DNA from: Myxococcota bacterium
Lineage (GTDB): Bacteria; Myxococcota_A; Bradymonadia; UBA7976; UBA1532
Length of the DNA stretch: 64,000 nucleotides
Assembly: GCA_963169045.1 (NCBI GenBank)
Contig: CAUJDF010000029.1
Span: forward strand, 181,599-245,598
Direction: 5' to 3'
Part shown: piece after piece, positions 18,797-27,352 of the stretch
Layout of the letters: each line of letters starts with the position of its first letter
How positions within the stretch are numbered: position 1 is the first letter of the stretch
Program-made: the position numbers and the translations under genes
Notes under the pieces: generated by a model
Databases searched by the model: none
What the model saw: the letters and a program-made list of their open reading frames with translations, nothing else
Told to the model about the DNA's origin: nothing

Positions 18797-20913
18797 TGCG
18801 CCGCCCGACGCCGCTGATCGCGCTGCTGCTGACGTCGTGCCTCGCCGCGAAGGACGGGGCGGCGCCGCCCCCCGAGGCCACGATGGAGGTCTCCGCCGCG
18901 AAGGAAGGCAAGGCCGGGGCGAAGCAGGCGCCGGCGTCCTCCGCGCCCGCGAACGGCGAGGCGGCGCCGGCGTCGGAGCTCGGCAACCTGTTCGGCGACG
19001 CCCCGGCAGAGACGCGCGGCTTCGGCCTTGCCGAGCCGAGCCCCACGCCGCAGGCGCCGGTGCCGGCGGGCGGCGAGGCGGACGAGCTGCTCGGCGCGCT
19101 CGGCCGCAAGGACAAGACGCGCCGCGACGTCGACCGCAACGTCGATCAGGAGGCCGAGGAGAAGTCGGTCGTCACCGTGGACGCGCCGTCGCCACGGGCC
19201 ACGGTCGAAGGGGAGCTGGCCGACGAGCGGGCCGCCGCCGAGGACGGCGATCTCGAGCAGGCGGCCGACGGCACCGACGACCTGCCGGGCGCCAAGACGC
19301 CCGAAGTCGACGCGCGCCGCGCGAAGGTGAAACCGAAGAAGCTCGCGATGCGCGTCGACGACATCACCGTCGGCGATGAGGAACAGGCGCCGACCCGCCG
19401 CCCGCGCCGCGGCCTCGTCGATCCCTTCGCGCCCGAAAATGGGCCGGAGGACGGGCCCGTCGCGAAGAACGAGGCGAAGGACGACGACGGGTGGCGCGGC
19501 GAGAAGCCCGCCGCATTCCTCCCGCGTTTCGGATACTTCGAGAACACGTACCTCGGCGGCGATGCCGCGTGGGCGGAGCGGGCGCGCCGGCTCGGCACCG
19601 TGCTGCACGAGGATCAGCGCCCGTATCTGCTGGCCGCGCTCGCGCCGCAGCCGTTCGATCCGCCGGGCGACGCGGGCCTGGGCGTGTCGGCGCAGCTCGA
19701 CGTGGGGCACGTCGAGCGCCCGGGGCGCGTCTTCCTGCAGGTGGGCCTGCAGGGGAGCGCGCGCTTCGGCTGGCGGCGCCCGCCGCTCGACGTGGTCCTC
19801 GTGGCCGACGCGGCGCCGGCGCTCGTCGACGAGACGCTGCTGGCGCTCGTCCGCCGCCTCGGGGCCCAGGACCGCCTCGGCCTCGTGGCACCGGGCCTCG
19901 ACCTCGCGCCCGCGCCGCCGTCCGAGCTGCGCCGGACGCTGGCCGCGCGCCTCGAGGCCCGCGAGCCGCGCGGGGAGCGGACGCTGGGCGACGCGCTGCG
20001 CAGCGCGGGCGCGCTCCTCGCCGACGCGGCGGGCGCCGAAGCCCGCGTCCCCGGCACGCAGCTCGTGCTCGTCCTCACCACCAGCGACGACACCGAGCGC
20101 GTCGCCTCCGCCGCCGCCGCGGCCCACGCGCTGAGCCTGCAGGGCGCGGTCACCTCGGTCCTCGAGGCCGGCCACCGCGGCGTGTGGTGGTCCGTCGCCA
20201 GCGCCGGGCACGGCAGCTACCACCACCTTCAGCCCGGCGCCGCGCTCGCCACCGTCGACGCCGAGCTCGAGGCCGTGGCGCGCGTCGTCGCCCGCCTCGT
20301 GCGCGTCAACGTGCGCCTCGCCCCCGGCGTCCAGGCCATCCGCGTCGTCGGCAGCCGCCTCCTCGACCGAAAGGAGGTCGTGGAGGTGAAGGCCCGCGAG
20401 GTCGCCACCGACCGCAACCTCAGCCGCACCCTCGGCGTGACGGCCGACCGCGGCGACGACGACGACGGCCTGCAGACGGTCGTCCCGTACTTCCTCGGCG
20501 GCGACGCCCACGTCGTCCTCCTCGAGCTGTGGGTCGAGAAGCCGGGGCCGGTCGCCGACGTGACCGTGCGCTACAAGGACATGGTCTCATTGACGAATTC
20601 GACGGCGCGCGCCAGCGTCTCGCTCGCGGCGACGCCCCGCCCCGAGACGCCGTTCCAGCGCGCGGTGCGCGGCAACCTGCGCGGCTTCGAGGTGGCCGCC
20701 GCGCTCGGCGAGGCCGCCGCGTACGTCCGCCGCGGCGACGCCGCCTCCGCCCTCGAAGCCATCGACCGCGCGCGCCCGCTCGCCCGCGACGGCCGCGACG
20801 CCCGCGTCCTCGACGGCTTCACCGCCCTCCTGCGCAGCCACGGCTCGCAGCCCGTCGTCGCCGACGCGCTCGACCTCGGCCGCGCCCGCCGCATCGGCCT
20901 CGCCGAACGTTGA
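18796..20913 (+). CDS. Lipoprotein with degenerate VWA-like domain
   Basis: 705 residues. ATG 18796 overlaps the previous stop. MRRPTPLIALLLTSC gives a lipobox ending at Cys 15. About 230 residues of acidic, Ala/Pro-rich linker follow. Around residue 335 DVVLVADAAPALVDETLLAL occupies the position of a VWA strand and MIDAS, but the DxSxS metal triad reads DAAPA, so metal binding is probably lost. TQLVLVLTTSDDTE later resembles the VWA strand preceding the second MIDAS site. The C-terminal part has VVPYFLGGDAHVVLLELWVE and ends in a helical stretch. Compared with the VIT-VWA protein at 5527 it keeps the fold but not the metal site. Probably a partner of the coupled membrane protein upstream. 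Confidence 0.75.
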   Translation: MRRPTPLIALLLTSCLAAKDGAAPPPEATMEVSAAKEGKAGAKQAPASSAPANGEAAPASELGNLFGDAPAETRGFGLAEPSPTPQAPVPAGGEADELLGALGRKDKTRRDVDRNVDQEAEEKSVVTVDAPSPRATVEGELADERAAAEDGDLEQAADGTDDLPGAKTPEVDARRAKVKPKKLAMRVDDITVGDEEQAPTRRPRRGLVDPFAPENGPEDGPVAKNEAKDDDGWRGEKPAAFLPRFGYFENTYLGGDAAWAERARRLGTVLHEDQRPYLLAALAPQPFDPPGDAGLGVSAQLDVGHVERPGRVFLQVGLQGSARFGWRRPPLDVVLVADAAPALVDETLLALVRRLGAQDRLGLVAPGLDLAPAPPSELRRTLAARLEAREPRGERTLGDALRSAGALLADAAGAEARVPGTQLVLVLTTSDDTERVASAAAAAHALSLQGAVTSVLEAGHRGVWWSVASAGHGSYHHLQPGAALATVDAELEAVARVVARLVRVNVRLAPGVQAIRVVGSRLLDRKEVVEVKAREVATDRNLSRTLGVTADRGDDDDGLQTVVPYFLGGDAHVVLLELWVEKPGPVADVTVRYKDMVSLTNSTARASVSLAATPRPETPFQRAVRGNLRGFEVAAALGEAAAYVRRGDAASALEAIDRARPLARDGRDARVLDGFTALLRSHGSQPVVADALDLGRARRIGLAER

Positions 20914-20953
20914 GGCTTGCCCGCGGCGGCGGTCCGCGGGCACGCTGTCCGCC

Positions 20954-21490
20954 ATGGCCATCGAGCTGCGCGAAGTCATCGACGAGGACGCGGCGAGCCT
21001 GTTCGCGCTCGAGGGCGCGGTGCTCGCCGCCGGCGTGGGCATGGTCACGACGGCGGCGGACCTCCACCCCGACGCCGCCGCGTACCTCGCTCATGTGCAG
21101 GCGACGCGCGCCCGCGGCGACCGCGCCTGGTTCGTGGCGGTCGACGGCGCCCGCGCGCTGGGGCAGGTGACCGTCACGCGCATGCGCCCCTCGCTCCTGC
21201 GCCACGTCGGCGTGTTCGGCGTGCAGGTGCACCCCGAGGCGCAGGGGCGCGGCCTGGGACGCGCCCTGATGCACACCGCGATCGCCTGGGCCGAGGCGGC
21301 GGGGCTGACGCGCCTCGAGCTGTACACGCGCGCCGACAACGAGCGCGCCCGCCGGCTCTACGCGTCGCTCGGCTTCGTCGTCGAGGGCGTGCGCCGCGAC
21401 TTCGTGCGCCTGCCCGACGGCACGTTCGTCGACGACCTGGTGATGGCGCGCGTGCGCTCGGCGGCACAGGCCGCGTCGCGCTCGTCGTGA
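20954..21490 (+). CDS. GNAT family N-acetyltransferase
   Basis: 178 residues. The acetyl-CoA-binding motif is clear: VHPEAQGRGLGRALMHTAI (about 95-113, QxxGxG form), preceded by a core strand VFGVQV and followed by LYTRADNERARRLYASLGF, the beta6/alpha4 signature of ribosomal-protein or amino-acid acetyltransferase-like members. Substrate unknown. It lies 40 bp after the lipoprotein gene on the same strand. Its end marks the boundary of the degraded minus-strand toxin-antitoxin and PglZ region. Confidence 0.9.
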   Translation: MAIELREVIDEDAASLFALEGAVLAAGVGMVTTAADLHPDAAAYLAHVQATRARGDRAWFVAVDGARALGQVTVTRMRPSLLRHVGVFGVQVHPEAQGRGLGRALMHTAIAWAEAAGLTRLELYTRADNERARRLYASLGFVVEGVRRDFVRLPDGTFVDDLVMARVRSAAQAASRSS

Positions 21491-21526
21491 CGTGGGTGTC
21501 CGTCCAGCGACGTCGCGCGCTCGGTC

Positions 21527-21620
21527 CGGAAGACCGGGTCGGGCGGCCGTTCGATGCCGAACCGGATCTCGGCGAGCGTGACCGAGGAGACGACGTTCGT
21601 GTCGAGCAGCCAGCCGCACG
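21527..21620 (-). pseudogene. VapC-type PIN toxin remnant
   Basis: Read on the minus strand from 21612, the frame gives WLLDTNVVS followed directly by SVTLAEIRFGIE. Both are classical VapC segments: the first carries the first catalytic Asp, the second the conserved Glu of the TLAEI motif. In intact PIN toxins about 25-30 residues separate them. Here they are fused, the C-terminal half with the last acidic residues is missing, and no in-frame start exists. A possible original ATG at 21631 is in another frame. It therefore cannot be functional. It follows the antitoxin remnant in the usual Phd-VapC order. Confidence 0.7.
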
Positions 21621-21825
21621 AAGGCCGACATCGCGCACCGGCGAGCGGGCGCCCTCCTCGCCGAGCTCCGGATCGCGCAAGGGGCCACCGGAGAGCAGCG
21701 CGTGAAGCCCCGGGCGGTCTCGTACCGCCGTGAGGCGCGCATCGTCGTCCGCCGAAAGGATGACGGCGCCCTCGCGCCCGTGGACCGTCACCCGCTGCGG
21801 CCCCTCCTGCGTCGCACGGCGGACG
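21621..21825 (-). pseudogene. Phd/YefM-type antitoxin remnant
   Basis: Directly after the stop of the ATPase-PglZ gene, the minus strand reads SVRRATQEGPQRVTVHG, REGAVILSADD, ARL, then LHALLSGGPLRDPEL and SPVRDVGL. This is the Phd pattern from the end of helix 1 to the toxin-binding C-terminal tail. The first ~16 residues (the usual start and AKxxFSEV segment) are missing at the junction, and there is no stop after DVGL, where antitoxin genes normally end before vapC. So it is N-terminally truncated and read through. Probably an inactive relic. Confidence 0.72.
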
Positions 21826-24800
21826 CTACCAGGGGCGCAGCCGCAGCACCGGCACGACGCGCTCGAGCGTCGAAGGGCCGCCGTGCACCCACGCGCGGCC
21901 TTCGGGGTCGAGGCGGAAGCCGTGGTCGGCGAGGACGACGACGGGGCGCGTCGCGTCGAGCCGGCGCGCGACCTGCGCGAGCGCCGGGCGCAGCTCGGCG
22001 AGCGCGACACGGGCGAGGTCGTCGAGCTCGAGGCTGCGCTCGTGCAGCAGGCGGTCGACGGCGTCGACCTTCTCGCAGGCGTGCGGCGCGAGGCCGTCGG
22101 CGAGGCGGCCGAAGAAGTCGCTGGTGGTCGTGCGGCGGCCGACGCGGGCGAACGAGACGTCGGCGAGGCGCCAGCGCGGGAGCAGGTCCTCGACGGCGGC
22201 GCAAAAGGGACCGAGGAGCGGCAGGCCGAGCGCGTCGACCACCAGCCAGCCGGCGTCGGTGTGGCCGGCGAGCACGCCGGTGACGTCCGGCGGCTCCTCG
22301 GCGAGCACCGTGGTGGCGAGGTCGTCGAGGCGGTCGAGCCAGCGGCGGCCGGCGAGGCGCGCGAGGCGCGGGTGAGCGCGGTACAGGCGCTCGGCGAGCG
22401 TGGCGAGCGCGGCGGCGTCCTCGGGGTGGGTGGGCCGCACCACCTCGGCGGCAGCCTCGACGAGCGGAGAGCGGCGCTCCGGCAGGGGCACCGCGCCGTC
22501 GATCACCGCCCGCAGGACGCGCTCGAGCGCCGGCTCGTCGAGGCCGAGCGACTCCAGATTCGCGAGTGCTTCCGGGCCGATCCACGCGGGGTCGACGTCG
22601 TGCGGCTGGGCGCCGAGGCCACGGGGGAGGGGCGCGCCGTGGCGCAGCGCCTGCTCGAGGCACCAGCGCGCCACGGCGTCGGGCTCGCGCTGCGGAGCGA
22701 CCTCGAAGCGGACGCGCGTCGCGCCGCGCGACGTGACCCAGCGCTCGAACTCGCGGACGGCCTCGGCGGGGCTCCACGCCTTGCCGGCGAGGTGCGCGGC
22801 GAGCGCGGGCAGGTCGAGGCGCGCCACGACCTCGACGCCGGCGAGGACCTCGTCGAAGGCGGCGAGGTTGGCCACCGCGGGCCAGTCCGCGTCGGCGCGG
22901 ACACCCGGCTCCACCTCGGCCCAGGCGCGCACCCGCTCGCGCACGTCGGCGCGGCCGAAGAACAGCGCCATCTCCGCCTCGATGCGGTCGCGGGCGGCGG
23001 CGAGCGCGGCGAGCGCGTCGCCGGCGGGCGCCGCCTCGCCGTCGAAGCCGCACGCGCACCGCGACTGGAAGTCGAGCTTCGACAGGCCGGGGCAGCGGAC
23101 GGCGTCGCGGCGCGCGCGCTCGAACGCCCGCAGCGCGTCGTCGAGGCCCAGGTGACGGCTGCGCGCGACCGGCGGCGGCGTCCACGCCCAGGCGGGGTGC
23201 GCGTTCAGCGCCGCCCAGTAGCGGTCGTGGGCGGCGGCGTACTGCTCGGCGTAGGCGGCGTGCACGGTGCGGGCGCGCGCGAGCCAGGCGTCGACGGCGT
23301 CGCCGGCGCTGAGGTCGGGGGCGTCGCCGAGCGCCGCCGCCTTCTCGGCCAGGCCCGCCTGTCCGAATAGATGGCGGAAGCGACCGACCTCGGCGATCTG
23401 CCGGTCGAGCCGCGCCGGCGCCACCGACAGCTCGTGCAGCCGCGCCAGGAACCGCTCCGGCGAGCCCGCCTCGTACAGGAACCGCTCGAGCGCGGCGAGC
23501 TCGCCGTCGGGGCTCTGCAGCGCCGCGCACCAGCCCAGCAGCTCGTCCAGCTGCTCGCCGAGCGCCGTGCCTTCCAGCCGTGCCACGAGCGGGCGCAGTC
23601 GCCCGGTCTGTAGCTCGATGGCTTCGCGGAGCTGCCGCACCGCGCGCCGCTGGGTCGTCACCGTCCACTGCGAGGGCACGGCGACGCGCAGGCCCTCGCA
23701 CAGGCGCTCGAGCGAGCGCAGCGCGTCGGCGCCGAGCGCGCTGCCGGCGACGACGCGGTCGTACTGCAGCGGCGTCGGCAGCTCCTCGAAGATCGCGCGC
23801 ATCGAGCGCCGGCCCTTGAGCACGTCGATCTCGCCGACCACGAGCAGGAATGCGATCAGCGCGTGCGCCTGGTCCGGGACGAGGCCGTAGACGGGCTGGG
23901 CGAGGTGCTCGTAGACGACGCGCGGCGCCGGCTCGTGCGCGAGCAGCGGCTGCACGAGGCGCACGAGCTCGTGGCGGTCGAGGCGCTGCGGCACCGCGTA
24001 GCCGCGCCCCTGCCGCGACAGCAGCTGCATCGGCACCAGGTAGGCCTCGCGCACGAGGTTCGTCCAGTCGTCGGCCTCGGCGGCCCCGAGGTCGTGCTCC
24101 GTCGCGAAGCGCAGGAAGGCGCGCCACCCCTCGACCGGGACCTCGCCGTGCCGCGGCGCGAACCGCTCGAACGACGGGAAGGCGCGCCGGAAGAGCAGCG
24201 TCGCGGTGGCGTCGAGCCACTTGTCGAGCGTGTCGCCCGGGCCGACGGCGGCGCCCCGCAGCACCTCGCCGCCGGGCGCGGTGAGGGTCGCCTGGGCGTA
24301 GGCCTCGCGCACCTGCACCCGAAAGAGCTCCGCGCGCGCCTCGACGCGGCGCTCCACGAGCGACGCGATCTCCGGCCCGAGCGCGCGCCCGCGCAGCCGC
24401 ACGAGCGCCGCGAGCTCGCGCAGGGCCGGCGTCGGCTCGAGGCGCGCCGGGTGCACCGTGTGGCATCCCGCGGCCGGCTCGGACGCGCCCCACGGCAGGC
24501 GGACACACACCGCGATCCCTTGCGCCGGCGGCGGGGTGCCATCGCCGAGCCACACCGACCAGGGCCGCTCGTGGAAGGACCACATCAGCGACCGCGCCTG
24601 CCAGCGGTCGCGCGGCAGGGCGAAGGGATCGAAGCCGCCGCCGCCCTGCGCGGCGAGCGCCTCGAACATCACCTCGGGGCGCGGCAGGTCGGCCAGCTCG
24701 CGCTCGAGCAGCTTCTCGAGCCGCGCGGCGCCGTCGTCCTCGAGGTCGAGCCGGTAGCGCGCGCCGTCGCGCCGCACGTAGCGGCCGCGGTCGGCGAGCC

Positions 24801-26001
24801 GCGTGAGCACACGCTCGACGATGGCATGGTTCTTCTCGGGATCGAGGCGCGTCGCCGCGAACAGCAGCCACCACGACGCCTCGGCCACCGTGATGCCATC
24901 GCGGCGCGGCGACAGATGGGCGAGCACGAGCAGGTTCAGGGCGCGCCGCGCCAGCGTGCGGAGCGCGTCGGTCTCGAAGAGCGCGTCGAGGTGCTGGCGC
25001 GCCCACGGCAGCAGCCGCTGCGCGAGCGGCTGGAACTCGGCCTGCAGCTCGAGCACGTCGGCGAAGTGGTCGACGATCTCGTCCGGCGTGACCAGCTCGC
25101 CCCACGGCCGGTCGAGGAACGGCGGCAGCCCGCGCGTCGCGTCGCCGGCGAGGCGGCGCGTCACGAACTCCACGACGCCGCGCGTCTGCGAGAAGCGGTC
25201 GCGCACCTCCTCGAGCAGCGCCAGCGTCGCCGGGTGCAGCGGGTAGACGGCGGTGAAGTCGCTCTCGTCGATGGGCGCGCCGGGCAGCGCCGCCTTGAGC
25301 TTCGCGGCGAGCGCCTTCACCGCGTCGTCATAGTCGGCGCGCTTGACCAGCACGTGGTCGGCGACGAGGTCGCGCACGTGCTGGGTCGTGAGGAGCAGGC
25401 GCAGCGGGTAGCGGTCCTTGATCTTCAGGTAGACGCCGTGTTCCAGGTCGCCCGTGTGCTCGATGGCCTCCTGCATGGCCGCCAGCACGAAGAAGCGCGC
25501 GCCCTGGGCCCACTCGCCGAGGAACTGCAGGTAGCGCAGATCCTCGTTGAAGCTGCGCGCGTCGGGCTTGGAGCGCAGGAACTCCGACAGCTCGTCGAGC
25601 ACGAGGACCAGGCCCTCGGGGTGGCGACGCTGCGCCTCGGCGAAGCCCTCGCGACGGTCGCCGCCCTCGTTCGTGATGCCGAGCGCCTCGGTGACGACGT
25701 CCTCGAGCCGGGTGTCGGCGCGGTAGTTCAACAGCGAGCGCACGACGACGTGCACGTCGGCGCGCACCCGGCGCGTCCACCACGCCAGGAAGTGGGACTT
25801 GCCGGAGCCGTACGCGCCGATCAGGAACGCCCCGGTGCCCGCCGGCTGCGCCAGCGCGCGGTCGAGCATCGCCACGTGGGCGCGCACGTCGGCCGTGAGG
25901 TGGTAGGCCTCGGTGATCCAGTCGGCGTCGAGCTGCTCTTCGAGCCGCACCACCGTGGGGTGGACGCGGACGCCGACGCGGTCGCGGATGGTCCCGCTCA
26001 T
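21826..26001 (-). CDS. BrxC/PglY-like P-loop ATPase fused to a PglZ-like domain (candidate phage-defence protein)
   Basis: 1391 residues from ATG 26001. The N-terminal ATPase has Walker A GAYGSGKS (62-69) and Walker B LVLVLDELSE (131-140, Asp 136, Glu 137), like BrxC/PglY and DUF6079 phage-resistance ATPases of about 1200 residues. The middle is mainly helical, with a CPGLSKLDFQSRCACGF cysteine cluster near residue 970-990. The last ~140 residues are PglZ-like: VVDALG (Asp 1256), TTTSDF (Thr 1291 on), ADHGFR (Asp 1359, His 1360) and HGG (His 1373), the metal-site order of the alkaline phosphatase superfamily. In BREX systems the ATPase and PglZ are separate genes; here they are one chain. No methylase gene adjoins. 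The start overlaps the stop of the FHA fragment (TGATG-type). Assignment to defence is from family knowledge. Confidence 0.8.
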   Translation of the reverse strand: MSGTIRDRVGVRVHPTVVRLEEQLDADWITEAYHLTADVRAHVAMLDRALAQPAGTGAFLIGAYGSGKSHFLAWWTRRVRADVHVVVRSLLNYRADTRLEDVVTEALGITNEGGDRREGFAEAQRRHPEGLVLVLDELSEFLRSKPDARSFNEDLRYLQFLGEWAQGARFFVLAAMQEAIEHTGDLEHGVYLKIKDRYPLRLLLTTQHVRDLVADHVLVKRADYDDAVKALAAKLKAALPGAPIDESDFTAVYPLHPATLALLEEVRDRFSQTRGVVEFVTRRLAGDATRGLPPFLDRPWGELVTPDEIVDHFADVLELQAEFQPLAQRLLPWARQHLDALFETDALRTLARRALNLLVLAHLSPRRDGITVAEASWWLLFAATRLDPEKNHAIVERVLTRLADRGRYVRRDGARYRLDLEDDGAARLEKLLERELADLPRPEVMFEALAAQGGGGFDPFALPRDRWQARSLMWSFHERPWSVWLGDGTPPPAQGIAVCVRLPWGASEPAAGCHTVHPARLEPTPALRELAALVRLRGRALGPEIASLVERRVEARAELFRVQVREAYAQATLTAPGGEVLRGAAVGPGDTLDKWLDATATLLFRRAFPSFERFAPRHGEVPVEGWRAFLRFATEHDLGAAEADDWTNLVREAYLVPMQLLSRQGRGYAVPQRLDRHELVRLVQPLLAHEPAPRVVYEHLAQPVYGLVPDQAHALIAFLLVVGEIDVLKGRRSMRAIFEELPTPLQYDRVVAGSALGADALRSLERLCEGLRVAVPSQWTVTTQRRAVRQLREAIELQTGRLRPLVARLEGTALGEQLDELLGWCAALQSPDGELAALERFLYEAGSPERFLARLHELSVAPARLDRQIAEVGRFRHLFGQAGLAEKAAALGDAPDLSAGDAVDAWLARARTVHAAYAEQYAAAHDRYWAALNAHPAWAWTPPPVARSRHLGLDDALRAFERARRDAVRCPGLSKLDFQSRCACGFDGEAAPAGDALAALAAARDRIEAEMALFFGRADVRERVRAWAEVEPGVRADADWPAVANLAAFDEVLAGVEVVARLDLPALAAHLAGKAWSPAEAVREFERWVTSRGATRVRFEVAPQREPDAVARWCLEQALRHGAPLPRGLGAQPHDVDPAWIGPEALANLESLGLDEPALERVLRAVIDGAVPLPERRSPLVEAAAEVVRPTHPEDAAALATLAERLYRAHPRLARLAGRRWLDRLDDLATTVLAEEPPDVTGVLAGHTDAGWLVVDALGLPLLGPFCAAVEDLLPRWRLADVSFARVGRRTTTSDFFGRLADGLAPHACEKVDAVDRLLHERSLELDDLARVALAELRPALAQVARRLDATRPVVVLADHGFRLDPEGRAWVHGGPSTLERVVPVLRLRPW

Positions 26002-26771
26002 GCGGGCGTCCGTAGCGCATCCACGGCGCCCATGCAACCTGGCATGCTCGCGCGCGATGGAGGCCCCGTCCGCTTGTGCAGCGCGAACAGATCGACGTCC
26101 GGGTAGATGCCATCGTCGGTGGCACGGCGCCCGATCCGCAAGGGAGCGCCGTCGAGCGCGATGGTGGTCGTCTCCGCTCCGCGGAAGACGACCGGGTGAC
26201 TGGCGACGAGCCGCGCGGGCGACACGGCGATCGTGGGGCCGCTCTCCGGCTTCCACGGCGTGGGCGGGTCGCTGGCAGGCCAGAGCGCGAAGCAGGTCGG
26301 GCAGGGACGTTGCTCGCCGATCTGGAGCGACGGCGTGCCGCAACCGCGCAGGCGGACCCCATCGACGTCGGCGATCTCGCGGCTCGGATCGCACAGGTAG
26401 GTACCGACGACGACGGGCATCGGCAGGCCGGCGCCCGCCGCAGGCGCGGCGGTGTAGAGGAGATCGACCGTCTCGCCGAGGAGCAGGCGCATCCCCTCCG
26501 CGAGGACGGGCCGGGCGCCGGATCGGAGCGCCTCCGGCGGGCCGCCGCTGCGGCGGACCCGCGTGTTGCTGTCGTGACGGCTGGCGACCTCGGCGATGTG
26601 CCGGCCGCCCTCGCGGACGACGCGCAGGTTGCACTGCTCGACGAGCTCATTGGCGAGCTGCGCCGTCTCCGTGCCCGCGACGGCGCCGACCTCGCGCTCG
26701 AAGAGGTCCTGCAGGTAGTCGGCGTCGGTCGCCCTGCGGAGCGTCGGCTTTGCGTCGGACGAGGCGCGGCT
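25998..26771 (-). pseudogene. Tandem-FHA protein fragment, truncated at both ends
   Basis: An open minus-strand frame starts immediately after the stop codon of the cytochrome gene, in the same frame, and ends at 25998. It has no ATG, GTG or TTG before ATG 26492, yet the upstream part looks coding: NLRVVREGGRHIAEVASRHD, then RPVLAEGMRLLLGETVDLLY is the C-terminal half of an FHA domain. A zinc-type CPTC pair follows. TTTIALDGAPLRIGRRATDD, then IYPDVDL is the start of a second FHA domain that stops after about 30 residues. So the first domain lacks its front and the second lacks its back. A shortened product of 164 residues from ATG 26492 (GGAGGGG just before it) is possible. It is translationally coupled to the ATPase-PglZ gene. 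Confidence 0.6.
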
Positions 26772-27272
26772 TCAGTGGCCGTGCGCCGGCGGCGCGCCGC
26801 CGGTCAGCCGCGTCCACTCCGCCGCGTCGACCACCTGCTGCTTGTACGTGGCATGGCAGCCGGTGCAGGCGGCGAGCGTCGCGTCAAGCGCCTTGAGCAC
26901 CGCCTTGGCGTCCTTGCGGCGCGCCGCCTCGGCGATGCCATCGGCCTTGCGGTGGAACGCGAGCGCCATGTCGGTGAAGCCCGGCGCGCCGGCGCCCATG
27001 TGGTGACACATCTGCGTCATCTGGGGGGTGGTGCCGAGGCGCTGGCCGGCGCGCTCCATCGCGGCGTGGTCGCCGGCGGCGAGCGCGGCGATCAGCGCCT
27101 GCACCGCCTCGAGGTGGTCGCGCATGTTGGCGCGCTGGTGCAGCGCCATCATCGGCAGCAGCGGCACCGGCTTGCGCGTGTCCATCGCGTCGAGATCGCG
27201 GTGCGGCGCCTCGGCGGCGGCGTGGGGGGTGATCGAGGCGAGGATCAGCGCGGCGAACAGGCGTGTCTTCAT
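26772..27272 (-). CDS. Exported cytochrome c' / c556-type protein
   Basis: 166 residues from ATG 27272, which begins a signal peptide (MKTRLFAALILASITPHAAA); a farther start would add Arg-rich non-signal sequence. Mature protein is a four-helix-type sequence with a single C-terminal haem motif CTGCH (136-140), close to the C-terminus as in cytochrome c'. Upstream helices carry many Met/His (MTQMCHHMG). One haem, electron transfer or gas/redox sensing in the periplasm, is the expected role. Divergent from the TPR gene at 27353; its stop codon marks the beginning of the broken FHA frame. Confidence 0.85.
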   Translation of the reverse strand: MKTRLFAALILASITPHAAAEAPHRDLDAMDTRKPVPLLPMMALHQRANMRDHLEAVQALIAALAAGDHAAMERAGQRLGTTPQMTQMCHHMGAGAPGFTDMALAFHRKADGIAEAARRKDAKAVLKALDATLAACTGCHATYKQQVVDAAEWTRLTGGAPPAHGH

Positions 27273-27352
27273 GGGTCGAGGGTGCCGCAGGCGCCCCGGG
27301 CACCGTAAGCGTGGGCTTGCGCGCGCCACGCGGGTGGCCCATACACCGGAGC

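Noticed and set aside
26002..26634. Upstream extension of the ATPase-PglZ frame to 26634
   Set aside because: It translates into Arg-rich low-complexity sequence antisense to nothing and overlaps the FHA-coding frame; ATG 26001 begins the recognisable ATPase N-terminus.
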